The notes beneath the pieces were generated by a model. The model saw only the letters and a list, made by a program, of their open reading frames with translations, was not told the DNA's origin and ran no database searches. Below are positions 35,818 to 47,405 of a stretch of DNA of 64,000 nt, in pieces (position 1 is the first letter of the stretch; every line of letters begins with the position of its first letter). The position numbers and the translations under genes are program-made. The stretch is from Sclerodactyla briareus (taxonomy: Eukaryota; Echinodermata; Holothuroidea; Dendrochirotida; Sclerodactylidae): the NCBI GenBank assembly GCA_026419785.1, contig JAODTK010005558.1:124001-188000 (forward strand). The letters are read 5' to 3'.

Positions 35818-37304
35818 GGCTGTTCACACTTGTGCGATATGATACATAGAACGATAATTTTATCGGACGTCGAGTTAAAAAGTGTTATTTTCAATAGGAG
35901 TGTTCACACCTGTGCGATACGATACGATACGATAAATTTATCTTGGACGTCGAGTTTAAAATATTTCAACTTTTAACGTACGATAAATTTATCGGATGCG
36001 AGAATTGCGCAATGCAGTTATAAACTTGTGCAATTCTGCAAGGAGTATGGAACGCCAAACAGCTATTGGGGGAAGTTTTGCGTGAAAAGTGGGGTTTTAG
36101 TGATAATCAGGGATTTTGATGAATGTTTTTGGGGTATTGACGTATCCGGGGAAGACATTGGCCTCTGAATGAGCTTCTCGGCCCTATTTGCCGCCAAGCA
36201 CGGGACCTACGAAACCATTTTTTCAGTTCGAATCCATGAAGCCCTCCCCATATACGATAGTAGTAGCGTGACCAGTGAGGAAATGGGAAGGGTCATGTTG
36301 CGCCGGCGCCCACGAAGTATCATGTGACATGCAAAGGCAGGAGATAGCGGTTGGCAGAGTAAGTGGCTGGGGTAGGGAGTATTGTGGCTGTTTGAGAGGA
36401 GCAGGGTAGGAGGGTTTTTTTTTCAGAGGGTCTCGATCCACAGCCTGCCTTCTTGACGGGAAACTTTCCTCCCTGACCCATTGGAAAGCTAAAGATGCTG
36501 GACAAGAAACGGAGAAAGCACAGAACTAATAAGCTATAGGGGGGGGGGTTAATGTCGATCTAACGCCAAGTTAATCTCTTGTAGGTCAGTAGGTCAGTGA
36601 GGAAAGCAGTATGGTACACAGGTGGAGCTGTAGGCATTATTTTTACTTGCATGTTCTGAGCAGAGTAACCAAGCTCCAGTTTTCAGCTCAATTGACTGAA
36701 TTTCTCAATTGACTGAATGCTTTCTTGGCTACCTCACTTCGCCGTATTATTGGATACCAAAGCTAAATAAGACTGGGTGTCACAAAAGGTAGGCGTGTGA
36801 TGGTGAGGTCAGCTGCCTGATTTGTGATCGTTAATTGCCGGTGGATGCAGCTTAGTGCCTTCCAGGCATGCCGTTGCGCTCCCATGATGAAATTCATGTA
36901 TGGAAGAAGTTCAGTAATGTCCAGGAAAGGTGGTTTTGTATTGTAATCAGGTGCCCTTATTTGCGTGTGATGTCCCAAGACTAGAGAAAAGGCTGTTGTT
37001 TGCTTCAAAATGGGTCAATAAACACTATTTCACGCCTCCTACAAGTACCGAGGAAGACACAAGCTTCGAATTGCTTTGAATTACAATTCTTGTTACTCAA
37101 AAATTCTGCCGACCAGACTATCTCCCGCCTGAAGCGATAAAATGGGAAAACTTGTGCTTTTCTCAACCAAAATACCACCATTTTCTCCGTTATGTTGGCG
37201 CCAAGACGTCCGGTAAAATTATCATACAACATTTTTATCGCACAAGTGTGAACACTCCATCCGATAGAGTTATCGTATCGTATCGTCACAAGTGTGAACA
37301 GCGC
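35818..37304. mobile_element. GTTCACAC-ended foldback element, 1.49 kb
   Basis: The left end GGCTGTTCACACTTGTG is matched in reverse at the right end (CACAAGTGTGAACAGC at 37288-37303). Each end has a second inner module with the same GTGTTCACAC text (near 35911 and 37250) and GATACGATAC repeats. A GTTATTTTCAATAGGAG core near 35885 resembles the core of the GC-ended foldback elements. The centre of about 1.1 kb has open frames on the minus strand (37005-37289 and 36763-37008) with no recognisable transposase motif. This may be a non-autonomous DNA transposon. Confidence 0.65.
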
Positions 37305-39229
37305 TTTTACTCCTTGCCAGATCAGCTTTCACTGGTCAAGAAGTCATCTGATAATCCCCCTCCTTTCCCCCCCCACGTCCGCTCCCCCCCCAGTAACAGC
37401 ACTTTTGGTTTACACTTGGGATATTCCATAAAATTAGAATGAAATTTATACTATAATGGCATCCCCCTCCTTCATGTCTTCATCTGGCCATTCCCCTCCC
37501 CACACCCTCATAACCAGAGTTCATTTCATCAGTGAATACTACTATAAAATGTCTATTAGCTTAGAGGTAATTCTATTAACACATTGTGCTCTGTCAATTT
37601 CTTGACCATCACTGTGTACAATATTTAGTATACAGAGATAAACGTGATTAGTCACTCACAGTATGGGGTGCAATTACATGGATTATGGAATCAATTCTCG
37701 GAAAGCAGGCATATTGAGAATGCGGAGCTGATGTGAGGGTTGAGTATGTGCTCCCCCCCACCCCCGGATGATCTCATCAAATGGTCTGTGCAGGCATATG
37801 CAGAGAATTAAGTTCAATTACATCATTACTGCTTAAAGCACACACGTACAGCACACGTCAGGTGTACACCGAGTTACGGAGACCCCGAGCTCATCTACCC
37901 GGCGCTGTCCGCGGCTGCGGCACGGAGGAGTGAGTATGGTGTTATTATGCCGCTTTGTGCCAGCCGCGGATCTCTCTAATCATATTACTGGAGAATCCAG
38001 AGCTCTCTCCTCTCTCTCCTCTGCCTCTGCACCGTGGCTGAATAAATTGCTTCGTAGCCGGCTGCCATGCTCCATTGCAAATTAACATTTGCTGATGCTT
38101 CTACATCGTGCGTATGCTTGGCATCAGGGCTGCTTGGATACAGGCTGCAGCGGAGGCTGAGCTTAAAGCATGAACCGCGGCTTGAGGACCGTACATCTGA
38201 AGAGCAAAGTTTATGTGCGACCGTGAAAAAAGAACTGAATCCGCCAGTTTAGTATGTGGTGATGGTTCCTCCAAGTGTCCTTTGCTTTTAACAAACACTG
38301 CTTCAGGTCATTGTACTGGTTGCTTAATTACCACAATTATAGTGTCAGAGAAGCATTGCCCCCCCCCCCCCCCCTCCCCTCCCACCCTAATTGACGATGC
38401 ATGACCACAATAGCGCAGCCAGCCTGATCAATGGCTGCAGTGAGCTAATAATGTAAGAAATAGAAGCAGAGAGAATTTTAGTGATGTCAGGAAATCACTG
38501 AAATGGCCCCCTATGACCTCTGAACTTAAGTTAAGTAGCACTATGCAAACTATTGGTCCATGAAATTAATGGGAGGTCTATTATAGCCCCTGTCTCATTG
38601 ATCACCTCCCCCCACCCATCTTCTGGGCGAGGGGCACACTGACCAGGCCTGGGCCCAACTCATCCCTCCAACTCCCCGTGAAGGTATCTACGGAAGCCGC
38701 GTCAACCATACATAGGTCGCCTCGACCACTGGCCCCGTCCGATGCTGATGAGATGATTCGAGCTAAAAGCGGGACCAATGAGAGAGAGGACCAATGAGGG
38801 ACAGGGGACTATCGAGTAGACCCTAAAATACTGACCAACATACTGCCATCAGTAACCAATATGCCTGTTCATATGTCAGTGCACATGCTCACTTCTTAGC
38901 TATCAGTTCACTGCTATAGATAAATATGACTTTTTGCACACCGATCGCATAACATCCGACTGCTGATGTACACATTTTGCTGTTGTTGTTTGTTATTATC
39001 CATTTACTGTTTTCTTAACTCAATATTTTTTCAGGGCGTAAACCTCTCTAATAAGCCCCCACAGGTCTTGGTTTACTTCCTTCCACATTGAATATGTATG
39101 ACAATCAGTCTACTCTGTACCGTACTGATGATCTATTGTTGAAAAACAAATAATGAAATGAAATAGTAGTGATTCACATAGACCAACATGAGCCCTCCAT
39201 AACTCCACATTTAGTAGTTCTTGTGTTTA
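37305..39229. other. No gene called; GC-rich island 37860-38260
   Basis: CpG-richer DNA at about 37860-38260 includes a GTGAGT donor match at 37928 preceded by an open stretch (PSYGDPELIYPALS in one frame). I could not find a convincing acceptor or start, so it is noted only as a possible first-exon region. A 16-base C run lies at 38359-38374. Confidence 0.3.
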
Positions 39230-40165
39230 CAGAGATTCAAGGCAGTTGACATTCGATCTGACCCCTGAACAACAGCGATTATCTACTCCAAATACCCAAC
39301 TTACACATCATGTAAGAGCCTCCCACATGTTTGTGTTTGACAGTTATCATGTTTTCAGGGCTGGATTTAACCAGAGGCCACAAAGGCCATGGTCGTGCAA
39401 TTTTGGGCTATGGCCTTAGTGCCCTTAAAAACTGTCCTTCTTTTAAGGCCATTTAGCCTCCATGCCCCACAATCCAAAATAGCACAGTGAACACAATACA
39501 TTTTCTCTTTTTGGTCTTGGTGCCTTGACAGTTTCAATGATGTGCCCCCATAAAAGCTCAAGCTCAGGTGAACTTCGACCTGACCCCAAATCAATAGGGA
39601 CCACCTTCTACTTATAGCCAATCTTCATACCAAGTGTGAGAAAATCAGTATATTATATATATATGTATATATATATAATATATTGTTGTGTTTGTTGTGT
39701 TTGTATTGTTGTGTTGGACAGTTATCATGTTTACAATGATTTCAGACTTCGTTCTCTGTTGACCTCAGATGACCGCCAAAAAAACAAAAGCGGTAAAACC
39801 TAAATACAAAGTATGTGCCGTACCTATGCATTCGCATTTGACAGTTATGGTGTTCATAAGGATTTTGGATTTTCCCATGGTTCCCAAGATGTTTATGTTT
39901 ATGTCTGTTGTTTCTGCCTGTTGTTTCTGTACCAGGTCAATAATCACCTGATAGTGGGTAAACTCACATACAAAGTATAAGACATCTACCTCTTCTGCAT
40001 CAGACAGTTATCATGCTCCCCACTTTCAGACTTTGAGATCACGTTACCTTTGACCTGATCCCGAAACAATCGAAATGGTCTACTTTATATGGCCGACTTA
40101 CGTACCAAGTAATAACCTTCTGAATCTTTGCGTCAAACAGCTTCAAGTGTTTTGATGGGGATGGG
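39230..40165 (+). repeat. TGACC-module repeat, block 2
   Basis: Successive diverged modules contain GACAGTTATCATGTTTACA, TTTCAGACTT, TGACCTCAGATGACC and CCAAAACAATAG-like text, then a CATACCAAGT-like segment. An AT microsatellite interrupts it at 39649-39684. Confidence 0.6.
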
Positions 40166-40470
40166 ATCTCCTGTCACCATGACAGAACAGTAGGCCCATA
40201 AGCCTAGTTACTGGTGTTACTGTGTGCCGTCCCCATGTTTGAATAAAGACCAAATTTGGGAACTGCATGACGTTACACGGGAATGAATCCACAGGAGTAA
40301 GGCATAGCTTTCATCTCTTCTCCTTTGCCTGGATGGCAGCTGCTCTGCTGGTTATCGTGTTTACAAGAGACACAACACACACATTATACACATAACAAAA
40401 AACCATAAAAAATAGATCCCATCTGCCTCATGTCATGGAATCAACTAGAGCATCAATGGTGCTGTAACTC

Positions 40471-40526
40471 CAACTGGGGTCATGGGGGGCTCTGACCCCC
40501 CCCCCTCTCCCGTGGGTACGCCACTG
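40471..40526 (+). mobile_element. hAT-like MITE (CAGTGGCGTACC family), 3' end only
   Basis: GGGGTCATGGGGGGCTCTGA, a C run and GTGGGTACGCCACTG match the 3' end of the copy at 6341-6608. Confidence 0.6.
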
Positions 40527-40559
40527 CAATTATTTTGTATTGCGGACAAAAAAGGGTGC

Positions 40560-41960
40560 TAAAACGTTGAGGTTACCACGGACCCCAAATCCTCTGAAAA
40601 TCACTGATGAAGACCAACACATTTTATGATTCTCCAAATCAATTTGCAGAAGAAATATCTGACATTTGAACCACTGGTCTTATTAGTCAATCCAGTAATC
40701 ACATGCTCTTCGTAGGAGAAAAGGAATTTCAGGAGAGAATGCATCTTGCTCCTCTAGGCGACATATGTGATATTTCTCACAAATTTTCCATTCTCCACGA
40801 AAAATGACACCACCTTGACAAAATGATCTAGTTCCTGTAGTCCTGATGAGAAAACTACACACTGAATTTTAAGTTGATCAGAACAGCATTCTGTTCTGGA
40901 GTTCCACCCTAGGCCTCTGACCTGACCCCAGAGCAAAGGGGTCATTTCCCCATCATAGGGAACACACATATCAAGAATGGAACTTCATCCATCTAGGTGA
41001 GGGTTGAGTTTCATGTTTACAAGCTCAAATTGGCTGAAATATTTATTTTGCATGAATTTCCTTATTCTTGATAAGAATGGTCCCTGATCTATACCTAAAA
41101 CAATGGGTCTCTGTGCTCTTGATGAGGAAGCTACTCACCCACCAAGTGTATCAGACCATGCATTCTGGAACCTCTGGAACACACATACCTGGTTGAGTTA
41201 TACTGTTTATAAGCTGAAGTTTGCCCAAATATTCATTCACATAATTTTCTATTTTTTACCTGAAAGTTACCCCGGATCTACACCAAAAGATTTTTTTCAC
41301 TCCCCATAAGGAAGCCAACACAAAAAATTCCAGCTGGATTTCAGATTTGGATTTCAGACTTTGACCTCTGGTGATTTCAAATAACCTCTGACCTGACCCC
41401 AAAAGAATCAGGATCATGTACTCAATTTATGCATACCAATGCAATGCAAGAGCTTAATCCATCAAGACCTGGTCAAGTTATAACGAGCTGAACTTGGCCA
41501 ACATATTAATTTTCACAATATTTCTTTTCAGACTTTGACCTCTGGTGATTTCAAATAACCTCTGACCTGACCCCAAAAGAATCAGGATCATGTATACTCA
41601 TTATGGGAACATATATACCAAGTATATAGGAGTCTGATCCATCAAGACCTGGTGAAGTTATCGTATTTACAAGCTGAAATTGGCCAACATATTGATTTTC
41701 ACAATATTTCTCCTTCTGAATGAAAAATGACCCCCGATCTACACCCAAAAAAAAGGGTTCTTGTACTCCCCTAATAAGGCAACCCCTTTTTTTTTTGCTT
41801 GACCAGACTGAGCGATCTGGTCTTTTTGTGTTTGCAACGATTCCAGATTTTGACCTCATATGACCCCAAAACAATAGGGATCCAGATCCAGTAAATATTA
41901 AGTATAAACCTGTGAGGCTGATTTTATGTTTGTCCATCAACTGATACTCTGGAAATTTCT
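40560..41960 (+). repeat. TGACC-module repeat, block 3, with a recent 174-bp duplication
   Basis: At least five modules alternate between a TGACCTGACCCC part and a CCTGGTTGAGTTAT-GTTTACAAGCTG part. A stretch of about 60 bases beginning GACTTTGACCTCTGGTGATT at 41357 recurs almost exactly at 41531, so part of the block duplicated recently. Open frames here are shadows. Confidence 0.75.
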
Positions 41961-42930
41961 CTCTCTTCTATGTCTCTCTATGAAATTCACACATTAATTG
42001 TTCACCTCGAAATCATTCCAGTCTATGGAGAGATTGCTGTAGTGGGTTGGTAGGTGTTGATGAATATTTTGGCAAGACAACAGAACTTTTGAAAAATGAA
42101 ACAATGAAATACATTACATAACTTGTCGGGTTGTCCGAGTGTGACGTCATGCATTATTGTGCAATTGAGATTTTCCCCCAATTTCTCTGCATAATAACTC
42201 CACTTTAAAGGCTAACAACCCACATAGGACATTGTATGCAATGGGTTTGGGCCTATAGATTACAGTTTTTCCATTCTCATGATGTAACGTCTGTTTGTAT
42301 CCAAGCCTGCGTTGTCCTTTAACTCTGACCAACTAGCCAAACCCAACTACGTGACATAGAAGTGATCGGACAACAAACGACAGCGATTGCAGGAGACGAA
42401 AACCCACCTTCAAGCAAACAGTGCATTGCCAATGAGCTTTTCATAGTTGTAGGTGCACATGCGCCCACAACTAAACAGTTCGGGGGTGTATTAGAAGAGA
42501 TGTTTACAATACGACCCCCTGTCATTACGGCCCATTTTTAAACGTCACCACTCTTTGAGAATTCAACCAAGTCATCCCATATTTTCGGATGTTATCGTTG
42601 AAAAGTGTGAGGGGGGATCTGTGTAGTTCCTTGCTGGTAGGAATAGATAGAACGTTGTATTTTCTGTCAGGGAGTTTCGAGTTCCCAGAGGTCGGTGTAC
42701 CCATATACCGTTGACACAATAGCATTATAGATTAACTGTAACACGTGAACACGGCAATTAACGCACCTTAGTAAGGGTATTTTAAGTTTTTTTTTTTCAA
42801 TCTCAAGTTGAACCGACCCAGGGAATTGGACTTGTATAGGAAGCTAACAAAGTCATCCGTTGGGAGGAGCTGTCTGTAACAGGAGGAGAAGCGCCCCCAT
42901 GCACCCCAAAGTTAGAGACCATTAACAACA
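41961..42930. other. No gene called
   Basis: Unique DNA. Two minus-strand open frames (42319-42525 and 42525-42725) have protein-like composition, but no donor or acceptor that I trust links them. No domain is recognised. Confidence 0.35.
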
Positions 42931-45020
42931 ATTGGTTGTGAAGCCAATATAGAGTATGGTACTATTGCTATTATACTCTTATAACAGGAGTGACCAGTCA
43001 GTTAGGACATTACACTGGTTGTGAAGCCAATATAGAGCATGGTACTATTGCAATTATACTCTATAACAGGAGTGACCATGTCAGTTAGGACATACACTGG
43101 TTGTGAAGCCAATATAGAGCATGTTACTATTGCTATTATCTCTATAACAGGAGTGACATGTCAGTTAGGACATTACACTGGTTGTGAAGCCAATATAGAG
43201 CATGCTACTATTGCAATCACACTCTATAACAGGAGGTGACCATGTCAGTTAGGACATACACTGGTTGTGAAGCCAATATAGAGTATGGTACTATTGCTAT
43301 TAACTCTATAACAGGAGTGACCTTGTCAGTTAGGACATTACACTGGTTGTGAAGCCAATATAGAGCATGTTACTATTGCTATTAACTCTATAACAGGAGT
43401 GACCTTGTCAGTTGGACATGACACTGGTTGTGAAGCAATATAGAGCATGCTACTATTGCTATTATAACTCTATAACAGAGTGACCATGTCAGTTAGGACA
43501 TGACACTGGTGTGAAGCCAATATAGAGCATGCTACTATTGCAATTATACTCTATAACAGGAGTGACATGTCAGTTAGGACATTACATTGGTTGTGAAGCC
43601 AATATAGAGCATGGTACTATTGCTATATACTCTATAACAGAGTGACCATGTCAGTTAGGACATACACTGGTTGTGAAGCCAATATAGAGCATGCTACTAT
43701 TGCAATTACACTCTATAACAGGAGTGACCATGTCAGTTAAGGACATTACATTGGTTGTGAAGCCAATATAGAGTATGGTACTATTGCTATTATAACTCTA
43801 TAACAGGAGTGACAATGTCAGTTAGGACATTACACTGGTTGTGAAGCAATATAGAGCATGCTACTATTGCTATTATACTCTATAACAGGAGTGACCATGT
43901 CAGTTAGGACATTACCCTGGTTGTGAAGCCAATATAGAGTATGGTAATATTGCTATTATACTCTATAACAGGATGACCATGTCAGTTAAGGACATTACAT
44001 TGGTTGTGAAGCCAATATATAGTATGGTACTATTGCTATTAACTCTATAACAGGAGTGACCAGTCAGTTAGGACATACACTGGTTGTGAAGCCAATATAG
44101 AGTATGGTACTATTGCTATTATACTCTATAACAGGAGGTGACCATGTCAGTTAGGGCATTACACAGGTTGTGAAGCCAATATAGAGCATGGTACTATTGC
44201 TATTATACTCTATAACAGGAGTGACCATGTCAGTTAGGACATGACACTGGTTGTGAAGCCAATATAGAGCATGCTACTATTGCTATTATAACTCTATAAC
44301 AGGAGTGACCATGTCAGATAGGACATGACACTGGTTGACCATGTCAGTTAGGACATACACTGGTTGTGAAGCCAATATAGAGTATGGTAATATTGCTATT
44401 ATACTCTATAACAGGAGGTGACCATGTCAGTTAGACATTACACTGGTTGTAAAGCCAATATAGAGCATGCTACTATTGCTATTATACTCTAAACAGGAGT
44501 GACCATGTCAGTTAGGACATTACACTGGTTGTGAAGCCAATATAGAGTATGTACTATTGCTATTATACTCTATAACAGGAGTGACATGTCAGTTAGGACA
44601 TTACAACTGGTTGTGAAGCCAATATAGAGTATGGTACTATTGCTATTATACCTTATAACAGGAGTGACCATGTCAGTTAGGACATTACAACACATACACT
44701 GGTTGTAAAGCCAATATAGAGTATGTTACTATTGCTATTATCTCTATAACAGGAGTGACCATGTCAGATAGGACATTACACTGGTTGTGAAGCCATATAG
44801 AGTATGGTACTATTGCTATTATACTCTATAACAGGAGTGACCATGTCAGATAGGACATGACACTGGTTTTGAAGCCAATATAGAGCATGTTACTATTGCT
44901 ATTATAACTCTATAACAGGAGTGACCAGTCAGTTAGGACATGACACTGGTTGTGAAGCCAATATAGAGTATGGTACTATTGCTATTATACTCTATAACAG
45001 AGTGACCATGTCAGTTAGGA
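42931..45020 (+). repeat. Satellite, about 25 copies of an 82-bp unit
   Basis: The unit runs GGTTGTGAAGCCAATATAGA, then TATGGTACTATTGCTATTAT, then ACTCTATAACAGGAGTGACC, then ATGTCAGTTAGGACATTACA before repeating. I counted about 25 starts of GGTTGTGAAG between 42934 and 44949, spaced 79 to 90 bases apart, plus one unit broken near 44330. Each full unit contains TATAGAGTAT and ATACTCTATA, perfect 10-base inverted repeats around a 15-base loop; in many units T-to-C changes (GAGCAT) weaken the left arm. Many single-base indels separate the copies. Confidence 0.97.
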
Positions 45021-45130
45021 ATCTACACACTGCTTAGTTAACATAAATTAAGGACTGGTATAAGCTAGGTATACAACAACTGTAGCCTGATCTGCATAGT
45101 GCTTTGTGCTACAACATAACTAGGAGGGCC

Positions 45131-45262
45131 CCAGTAGCTACGCAGAGATTTGTCATGGGGGGAGGGGGGTTTGAACCAAGGGAAATTTATTGATCACGTT
45201 GGGTCATGGGGAGGGGTTCTGACCCGCGCACACCCCCCCCAAATCTGACCCTGGGTCTGCAC
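45131..45262 (+). mobile_element. hAT-like MITE (CAGTGGCGTACC family), short copy
   Basis: CAGTAGCTACGCAGAGATTTG begins the copy (a diverged terminus), followed by a G-rich part, TTTGAACCAAGGGAAAT, GGGTCATGGGGAGGGGTTCT and a C run. The middle of the family consensus is missing. Its end abuts the module repeat. Confidence 0.55.
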
Positions 45263-46130
45263 CAAAAACAATAGGGTTCCTGTACTCTCCATAAGAAAGC
45301 TGCATACCAATTTCAACCTGAATGGACGAGGCATTCTGGATTTATAGGGTTAACAAAGAACTTGTCAGACTCTGACCTCTCTTGACCTCAGATGACTTGA
45401 GATCTTACCCCAAAAACCTAGGAATATGCACTCCTCATGGGAACCCCTCATATGAACTTCATCCATCCACATGGGGTTGAGTTATCTTGTTAACAACCTA
45501 ATTGGCCAAAAAATCAAGTTTTCACAAATTCTCCAGTTTTCTTTCTCCCAGAACTAACTCCCGTTCTTCACAAAAAAACAATAGGGTTCCTCTGATACCC
45601 GTAAAAGAGTTGCATTCTGAATTCACCCGGATCAGACCAGGCATTCTCAACTTATTGTTGAAAAGATTTTGGACTTTGACCTCTCTTGATCTCAGAGGAT
45701 CTTTGACCTAACCCAAAACAATTAGGGATCATGTACTCATCATGGGCAACTGACATACCACATATAAGCTTCATCCATCCAAGTGGGATCGAGTTAGTTA
45801 TTGTTGTTACAAGCTGAAAATTGGGGCAAAAATATCAAACACAATAGGGTTTTTGTGATTCCTTAAGAAAGCTGCATACTATAGTCAAACCTGATCGGAC
45901 CAGGTATTCTGAACTTATTGTGTTAACAAGATTTTCAGACTTGGACCTTTGACACCTGACCCCAAAAACATAGACATCATGTACTCAATTTGGGGAACCA
46001 TTACCAAGTATGAACTTCATCCATCCAAGTGGGGTCGAGTTATGTTTAAGGCTAGGCGTTACATACACACACACACGCTGTCATGACTGCATAGAGACCA
46101 CGCAACGGCCTCATACATTATGCACAGCCT
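45235..46130 (+). repeat. TGACC-module repeat, block 4, ending in (CA)n
   Basis: Three to four modules with AACAATAGGGTTCCT, TTGACCTCAGATGAC, ACTTCATCCATCC and GGGGTCGAGTTAT end in (CA)n at about 46063-46077 followed by GTCATGACTGCATAGA. This end matches that of the block at 27650-28310, which suggests a defined 3' terminus. Confidence 0.7.
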
Positions 46131-46343
46131 AAGCTAACCAAACGGAATTACGCGGAACGTCAGCGAAGGAGAGGCAGAAAAATCCTTCAAAAATCATGTA
46201 TTCTGAAAGGAGACATACCCAAAAACTGCTGAATACCCAAGCAATGACCTTCTACAAGGTATGAGAGCAGATTCGCGACAGTTTTGAGTCGGAAAAACCG
46301 ACAATAATCAAACGTAAGAAAGACTTGTCAAATAGACACTTTG

Positions 46344-46402
46344 TCTGGCAAAATGAGAAGGACGGTTGGGGTGGCCAGCCCAGATTTGTGTAATTGCCAG
46401 AT
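46344..46402 (+). repeat. Short foldback repeat, copy 5
   Basis: TCTGGCAAAATGAGAAGGACG and GTAATTGCCAGATAC form the inverted ends. The centre reads GGCCAGCCCAGA. Confidence 0.65.
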
Positions 46403-46469
46403 ACTTGTCAGCATAGTGGGGGGATGCAGGGTGGCCGATGAGGAGTAAGTTGAGTAGGTGAAGTATATT

Positions 46470-46565
46470 CCTCTAACTTCGTCAAGGAATCAAATATACA
46501 CATCATACCAGCACAAAACTTTCCCCCAAGTTTCCCAGTACTTATGAACAACAACAGTAAAATAT
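46470..46565 (+). repeat. Dispersed repeat E, copy 2
   Basis: AACTTCGTCAAGGAATCAAA, then ACACATCATACCAGCACAAAA and ACTTATGAACAAC match the order of text at 21440-21545. Confidence 0.5.
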
Positions 46566-47132
46566 AGGATGAAATTGGTTTTAGTTTTCAAAGCGTGGTG
46601 ATAGTTAGAGTGGTGTAGTTTAAAACTAGGCCATAACTATAGAGCTATGAGGAGAATCTTATCCATACCCGAAATGTTCAGTGGTGAGCATGCGCACTGG
46701 TGGCAACCTTGAACAGACTTATTGGCTACGTGTATCAGGACCAGCTTACAATGGTTGGCATTTAGGAACGACCATGCTAGGCGTGTCAGGGTCGTCTGGT
46801 TTGTGGCATGCGGGATAGTGATCAGTGGATATGATAATGAACCCTCGGAGCCTAATACGCTGTTGTTCTCAGCAAGTGGAGCACCAGCTGTGGGTGTCTC
46901 AGAACCGAGTACATACTAATTTGAACCAGGCCAAAGGCTCACGTGTAGGTCTATTTGCAAACTATCAATTTGATTCGCTTTGGTGTCTACGGGTTCAGGA
47001 GCCAGGAGGCCAACTGGGACATATTTTTTTATCTATATATTTTTTTATCGCACACTTGCTGAGCAGAGGATTGAACATATTCGAGGACCAGCAAGGTTAC
47101 GTATTGCAACCTTATTATCAGCTGTGAATCCC
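46566..47132. other. No gene seen
   Basis: Unique DNA. Two overlapping plus-strand open frames (46722-46919 and 46825-47127) have no domain or splice support. Confidence 0.4.
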
Positions 47133-47405
47133 TCACCATGCAGATACACGTAATAAGGCAATGCCTCTTTGGCGGTACCTAAGGGCCATGGGGGGGGGGG
47201 GGGGGTTTAGGTAATCACATGCAGTCGGCACTTGCAAATTGCCTACTCCTCGTTTGTTCCTACTCCTATCCCTTGTGCTGAGAGTCCAGCGCGAAGGCAA
47301 ACAGGTTCCCTTTTTATAGTCTTTGGTATGACCCGACGGGGAATCGAACCCCAGTCTCCGGATGGTAGGCTGACGCTCTACCAACTGTGCCAACCACTCC
47401 GCAAG
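47133..47405 (-). mobile_element. tRNA-derived SINE, family B
   Basis: On the minus strand a tRNA-like head contains an A box (TGGCACAGTTGGTAGAGC, about 47385-47400 downward) and an exact B box GGTTCGATTCC (47350-47340). The body continues with ATACCAAAGACTATAAAAAG and a GCGCTGGACTCTCAGCAC-like segment, and runs into a 16-base C run (minus) at 47190-47205. The acceptor and anticodon arms do not pair well, so it is a SINE head rather than a working tRNA gene. SINEs with similar heads and bodies are widespread in marine invertebrates. Confidence 0.75.

Noticed and set aside
36763-37289. Transposase inside the 1.49-kb foldback element
   Set aside because: Two minus-strand frames are open, but I see no DDE or other transposase motif.
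42931-45020. CRISPR-like array
   Set aside because: The units are contiguous 82-bp satellite repeats without unique spacers, in a eukaryotic setting.
47333-47405. Working tRNA gene on the minus strand
   Set aside because: A and B boxes are good, but the anticodon and acceptor stems do not pair well and a SINE-like body follows.
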